Source: Bacteroidales bacterium
GTDB taxonomy: Bacteria; Bacteroidota; Bacteroidia; Bacteroidales; UBA7960
Length of the DNA stretch: 8,813 nucleotides
Direction: 5' to 3'
Assembly (NCBI GenBank): GCA_003451785.1
Contig: DMJL01000195.1
Coordinates: 1-8,813 of the forward strand
Below, one piece after another: positions 6,756 to 8,813 of the stretch. Below the pieces are notes generated by a model, which was not told the origin of the DNA, made no database searches, and saw only the letters and a program-made list of their open reading frames with translations. Positions within the stretch are counted from its first letter, which is position 1, and every line of letters begins with the position of its first letter. A program made the position numbers and the translations under genes.

Positions 6756-6774
6756 TGGTTTTGCCGCAAAACCA
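6756..6774. repeat. Perfect inverted repeat upstream of the secreted-protein promoter
   Basis: TGGTTTTGC and GCAAAACCA form 9-bp perfect arms around a single central C. The element lies 15 bp upstream of the TATATTTG -7 box, so it covers the expected -33 region of the plus-strand promoter. It could be a regulator binding site for the downstream gene. Alternatively the RNA hairpin followed by a T-run (about 6783-6790) could act as a terminator on the plus strand, although no plus-strand gene lies upstream. Confidence 0.45.
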
Positions 6775-6789
6775 ATCGAAGCTTTTTTT

Positions 6790-6797
6790 TATATTTG
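6790..6797 (+). promoter_or_regulatory. Predicted -7 element of the secreted-protein gene
   Basis: TATATTTG is an exact match to TAnnTTTG. Transcription would start near 6804, giving a leader of about 55 nt. The nearest TTTG upstream (6760-6763, inside the inverted repeat) is 26 bp away, longer than the usual spacing. The flanking bases TTTATATTTGC are identical to those of the predicted aldehyde dehydrogenase promoter. Confidence 0.45.
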
Positions 6798-6858
6798 CAG
6801 GTGGCTTTCCAAAGTGGAGTGCATCAACCTTTTTGTTTCATACTAAACCTTATTTGGA

Positions 6859-7509
6859 ATGAAAATCATTAGAATGTTTGGGTATTATGTATTCGCTTTC
6901 GTGTTGATTGTATTGCCTTTTATGGGTCTTAAGGCACAATCGGGCACCTTGTTTGGTGGTAATCCTAGCATGGGCATCTCTTCGCAACCCGATTTTAGTT
7001 TGCAGTTGGGTACTACTTTCGGTACGGGATTATCGGGGGGTATGCAATCAGCCCAGTTTTTGGCACCCAGCCTTCGGTGGTCGCCCACGCCAAGATTGCA
7101 GATAGTGGCCGGCGGAGTTTTTGCTACAGGTCAATTATTGGGTATGGGAATGCCCAATAGCCCATCGTTTGGCGCCGAAATGTCGCCCCTAATGACGCGT
7201 CCATTTTCGGGAACGGCTTATGCCGCAGGTGCCTATCAACTAAACGACCGTTTCACCATTCTGGGTGCAGGCTGGATTGAGCAAAACAACATGGCTCCTA
7301 TGGGATTGCGAATGAATCCGCAAGCGGTAAATCCGATGAATAGAGGAATGATGGTGGGTTTTAACTATCGCATCACCGACAATTTTTATTTTGGAGCACA
7401 AATTAGCACCCAGTCAGGTTTTAGCCCGTTCCAAAGAATGCACCAGCATGGTGGTTTTCACCCTTGGGGTCATCAGGCTACTCCTTTTGGTGCCCCATTA
7501 GGGTGGTAG
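6859..7509 (+). CDS. Secreted Met/His-rich protein, possible small outer-membrane beta-barrel
   Basis: I do not recognise a named family. The 216-residue product begins with a clear signal peptide: basic MKIIR, a hydrophobic stretch to about residue 24, and probable type I cleavage at LKA-QS (after A26). The mature part has alternating hydrophobic/polar segments ending in aromatics or followed by turn residues, such as FSLQLGTTF (46-54), RLQIVAGGVF (79-88), RFTILGAGWI (131-140) and NFYFGAQIST (175-184). The Y-x-L-N-D-R and Y-R-I-T-D-N turns resemble those of Bacteroidota outer-membrane barrels. It is unusually rich in methionine (13 in the mature chain) and Gly, and its tail has four histidines in HQHGGFHPWGH (195-205). 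Metal binding is a guess. It has its own promoter and is not obviously linked to its neighbours. Confidence 0.75.
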   Translation: MKIIRMFGYYVFAFVLIVLPFMGLKAQSGTLFGGNPSMGISSQPDFSLQLGTTFGTGLSGGMQSAQFLAPSLRWSPTPRLQIVAGGVFATGQLLGMGMPNSPSFGAEMSPLMTRPFSGTAYAAGAYQLNDRFTILGAGWIEQNNMAPMGLRMNPQAVNPMNRGMMVGFNYRITDNFYFGAQISTQSGFSPFQRMHQHGGFHPWGHQATPFGAPLGW

Positions 7510-7570
7510 CGTTGTTTTCCTATTTCTTTCAATAGTGTCTTACTACAAGAAATGTGTGTTTTGCATTTGC

Positions 7571-7601
7571 ATTCCACTCGGTTTCATTTGATGGAATTTT
7601 G
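7571..7601 (+). terminator. Weak terminator-like hairpin after the secreted-protein gene
   Basis: ATTCCA (7571-7576) pairs with TGGAAT (7592-7597) around a 15-nt loop and is followed by TTT. It sits 61 bp after the stop codon. The stem is short and the loop large, so this is a weak candidate. The rest of 7510-7742 shows no convincing gene. Confidence 0.2.
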
Positions 7602-7742
7602 AAGCAAACACGGTACTATTTGCCATTGTTTGGTTTGAGATGGCCTACTTCTCAGTTTTGCAAATGCATGATATTATCTTATAGCGCACTCAAAACTTCT
7701 GAAACGCTGAAAGAGTTTGCACTTTCAATGCTTCTTATCGTT

Positions 7743-7750
7743 TATATTTG
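7743..7750 (+). promoter_or_regulatory. Predicted -7 element of the aldehyde dehydrogenase gene
   Basis: TATATTTG matches TAnnTTTG exactly, with a TTTG at 7716-7719 lying 23 bp upstream, slightly longer than ideal. Transcription would start near 7757. This decides the start codon: the in-frame ATG at 7753 would lie at or before the transcript 5' end, leaving the ATG at 7795 with a leader of about 38 nt. Confidence 0.45.
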
Positions 7751-7794
7751 CTATGGAATCGGGCGATCTTCCATGCAATTTTAACAATTTTGAC

Positions 7795-8813
7795 ATGCAA
7801 ATATTTCCAATCTATTGTGGTGGGGAATTTATACAAACCCCAACAACCGTGCAAGTTGTAAACCCATTTACCCAAAAAGCTTTTGCACAAACCTTTTTGG
7901 CTGGGGACCAGGAGTTTGAATCTGCTGTGCAGGCATCTCAAGCTGCCTTCGAACTAAGTAAAACGCTTTCGGGGTACGATCGCAGCACTATTTTGGCTGC
8001 AATTGCGCAAAATCTGGCAGAAGTGGAAAGCGAGATGGCCGAAATTATTTGCTTGGAGGCCGGAAAACCAATACGGTATGCACTGTCGGAGGTTAGAAGA
8101 GCAATTCAAACCTTTGTGGTTGCATCGGAGGAGGCAAAGAGGCTTCCTCGGGAGTATCTTTCGTTAGATTGGACGCGTGAGAATCAGGGTAGGGAAGGTC
8201 TGGTAAAATATTTCCCTGTAGGTCCGGTAGCTGGTATAAGTCCATTCAACTTTCCAATGAATCTTGCAGTGCACAAGATTGCGCCTGCCATTGCCACTGG
8301 TTGCCCAATCATACTAAAGCCTGCTACAGCTACGCCATTGTCAACGCTAAGACTTGCTCAAATAATTGATAAAACCCTTCTTCCCAAGGGCAGTGTTTCC
8401 ATTCTTCCTATGAATAGGCAAACAGGCAACAAACTTGTAACGGATACTCGAATAAAGCTGCTAACCTTCACAGGGTCGCCCGAGGTAGGCTGGCGCATGA
8501 AAGAGATGGCCGGCAAGAAGAAGGTTGTTCTTGAACTGGGTGGGAACGCAGGCACCATTGTAGCATCATCGGCCAAATTAGATTTAGCTGTTAGTAGAAG
8601 CCTTGTTGGAGCGTTTGCTTACTCTGGGCAGGTTTGCATACACACACAGCGAATATTTGTGCACCAAAGCCTGTTCGATGAATTTACCCAAAGCTTTGTT
8701 GCAAAAGCAAAAGCACTACGATTTGGGGATCCACTGCTTCCCGAAACCGAAATTGGCGTAATGATTGATCTTGCTAATGCCCAAAGGGTAGAGCAATGGA
8801 TTGCAGAAGCCCT
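7795..8813 (+). CDS. NAD(P)-dependent aldehyde dehydrogenase (3' end outside window)
   Basis: The 339 residues visible are the N-terminal part of a soluble aldehyde dehydrogenase that oxidises an aldehyde to the acid through a cysteine thiohemiacetal. Conserved elements run in order: oxyanion Asn152 in SPFNFPMN, cofactor Lys175 in ILKPA, FTGSPEVG at 225-232, general base Glu247 in ELGGN, and nucleophile Cys281 in SGQVC. With a usual length near 460-480, roughly 130 residues (NAD-pocket E-x-F-G-P motif and the oligomerisation arm) are missing only because the window ends. The style, especially LEAGKPIRYALSEVRRA and HKIAPAIATG, resembles lactaldehyde/non-phosphorylating glyceraldehyde-3-phosphate-like members, but the substrate cannot be assigned. 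The ATG at 7795 gives the normal short lead into the CGGEF strand; an in-frame ATG at 7753 is less likely given the promoter position. Confidence 0.95.
   Translation, partial: MQIFPIYCGGEFIQTPTTVQVVNPFTQKAFAQTFLAGDQEFESAVQASQAAFELSKTLSGYDRSTILAAIAQNLAEVESEMAEIICLEAGKPIRYALSEVRRAIQTFVVASEEAKRLPREYLSLDWTRENQGREGLVKYFPVGPVAGISPFNFPMNLAVHKIAPAIATGCPIILKPATATPLSTLRLAQIIDKTLLPKGSVSILPMNRQTGNKLVTDTRIKLLTFTGSPEVGWRMKEMAGKKKVVLELGGNAGTIVASSAKLDLAVSRSLVGAFAYSGQVCIHTQRIFVHQSLFDEFTQSFVAKAKALRFGDPLLPETEIGVMIDLANAQRVEQWIAEA

Larger units (their letters stand above)
6362..6858. other. Divergent intergenic region between the restriction-modification island and the secreted-protein gene
   Basis: The left end holds the controller operator and -7 element. 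A short tandem repeat (CTTAAAAA twice, then CTTA) lies at about 6421-6440. An inverted repeat TTTGCC/GGCAAA with a CAAC loop is at 6672-6687. A longer one is at 6756-6774 and a promoter at 6790-6797, both listed separately. Only short open frames without recognisable motifs occur, such as a 29-codon minus-strand frame near 6555-6641 that lacks a start. The right boundary of the island probably falls here but no att-like direct repeat was found. Confidence 0.5.

Noticed and set aside
3405..6858. Attachment sites or terminal repeats bounding the restriction-modification island
   Set aside because: No convincing direct or inverted repeat shared by the two edges, no integrase or transposase, and no tRNA gene were found.
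7562..7668. Separated 10-base inverted repeat TGCATTTGCA / TGCAAATGCA
   Set aside because: The arms are about 87 bp apart, A/T-rich and unextended; likely chance, and no mobile element is bounded by them.
7554..7784. 76-codon plus-strand open frame between the secreted protein and aldehyde dehydrogenase
   Set aside because: It has no recognisable motif, runs through the predicted aldehyde dehydrogenase promoter and has no promoter of its own.
1..8813. tRNA, rRNA, CRISPR array or riboswitch
   Set aside because: No cloverleaf with a conserved T-loop, no regularly spaced repeats and no known riboswitch core could be seen on either strand.

Overview
The window looks like a Bacteroidota chromosome segment (Bacteroidetes sensu lato; genus not identifiable). 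The evidence is several upstream regions carrying the Bacteroidota -7 consensus TAnnTTTG, A/T-rich leaders without clear Shine-Dalgarno sequences, a short glycine-rich RRM protein, and a secreted beta-barrel-like protein with a typical signal peptide. No rRNA, tRNA, CRISPR array, insertion sequence or phage gene was found.

Layout. (1) 1-156: non-coding, with a strong hairpin (31-66) beyond the RRM gene. (2) 157-474, minus strand: RRM RNA-binding protein with its own promoter. (3) 475-827: intergenic. (4) 828-3404, minus strand: a likely co-directional unit reading DUF2892-like membrane protein, then patatin-like phospholipase, then cysteinyl-tRNA synthetase (cysS). (5) 3484-3697: a non-coding stretch with what looks like the C-terminal scrap of a response-regulator receiver domain. 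(6) 3698-6361, minus strand: a compact type II restriction-modification operon, with XRE/C-protein-like regulator, HTH-fused DNA methyltransferase and TdeIII-family restriction endonuclease in that order. It is more A/T-rich than its flanks. (7) 6362-6858: divergent intergenic region with a C-protein operator candidate, two further inverted repeats and a promoter. (8) 6859-7509, plus strand: secreted Met/His-rich protein of unknown function. (9) 7795-8813, plus strand: NAD(P)-dependent aldehyde dehydrogenase, cut by the window edge.

How it works together. The housekeeping flanks appear unrelated to the restriction-modification cassette. The cassette is self-contained: the regulator gene ends one base before the methyltransferase start, and the methyltransferase stop overlaps the endonuclease start (TAATG), so the three products are probably translationally coupled. 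A perfect 6+6 bp inverted repeat overlapping the predicted -7 element just upstream of the regulator suggests autorepression. GGNCC, the specificity known for the TdeIII family, occurs only 5 times in the window against 15 for the control tetramer GGCC, which is consistent with but does not prove that specificity. The cassette is a recognisable class rather than a new system. The less ordinary points are the HTH domain on the methyltransferase, the receiver-domain remnant at the island edge and the unusual secreted protein.
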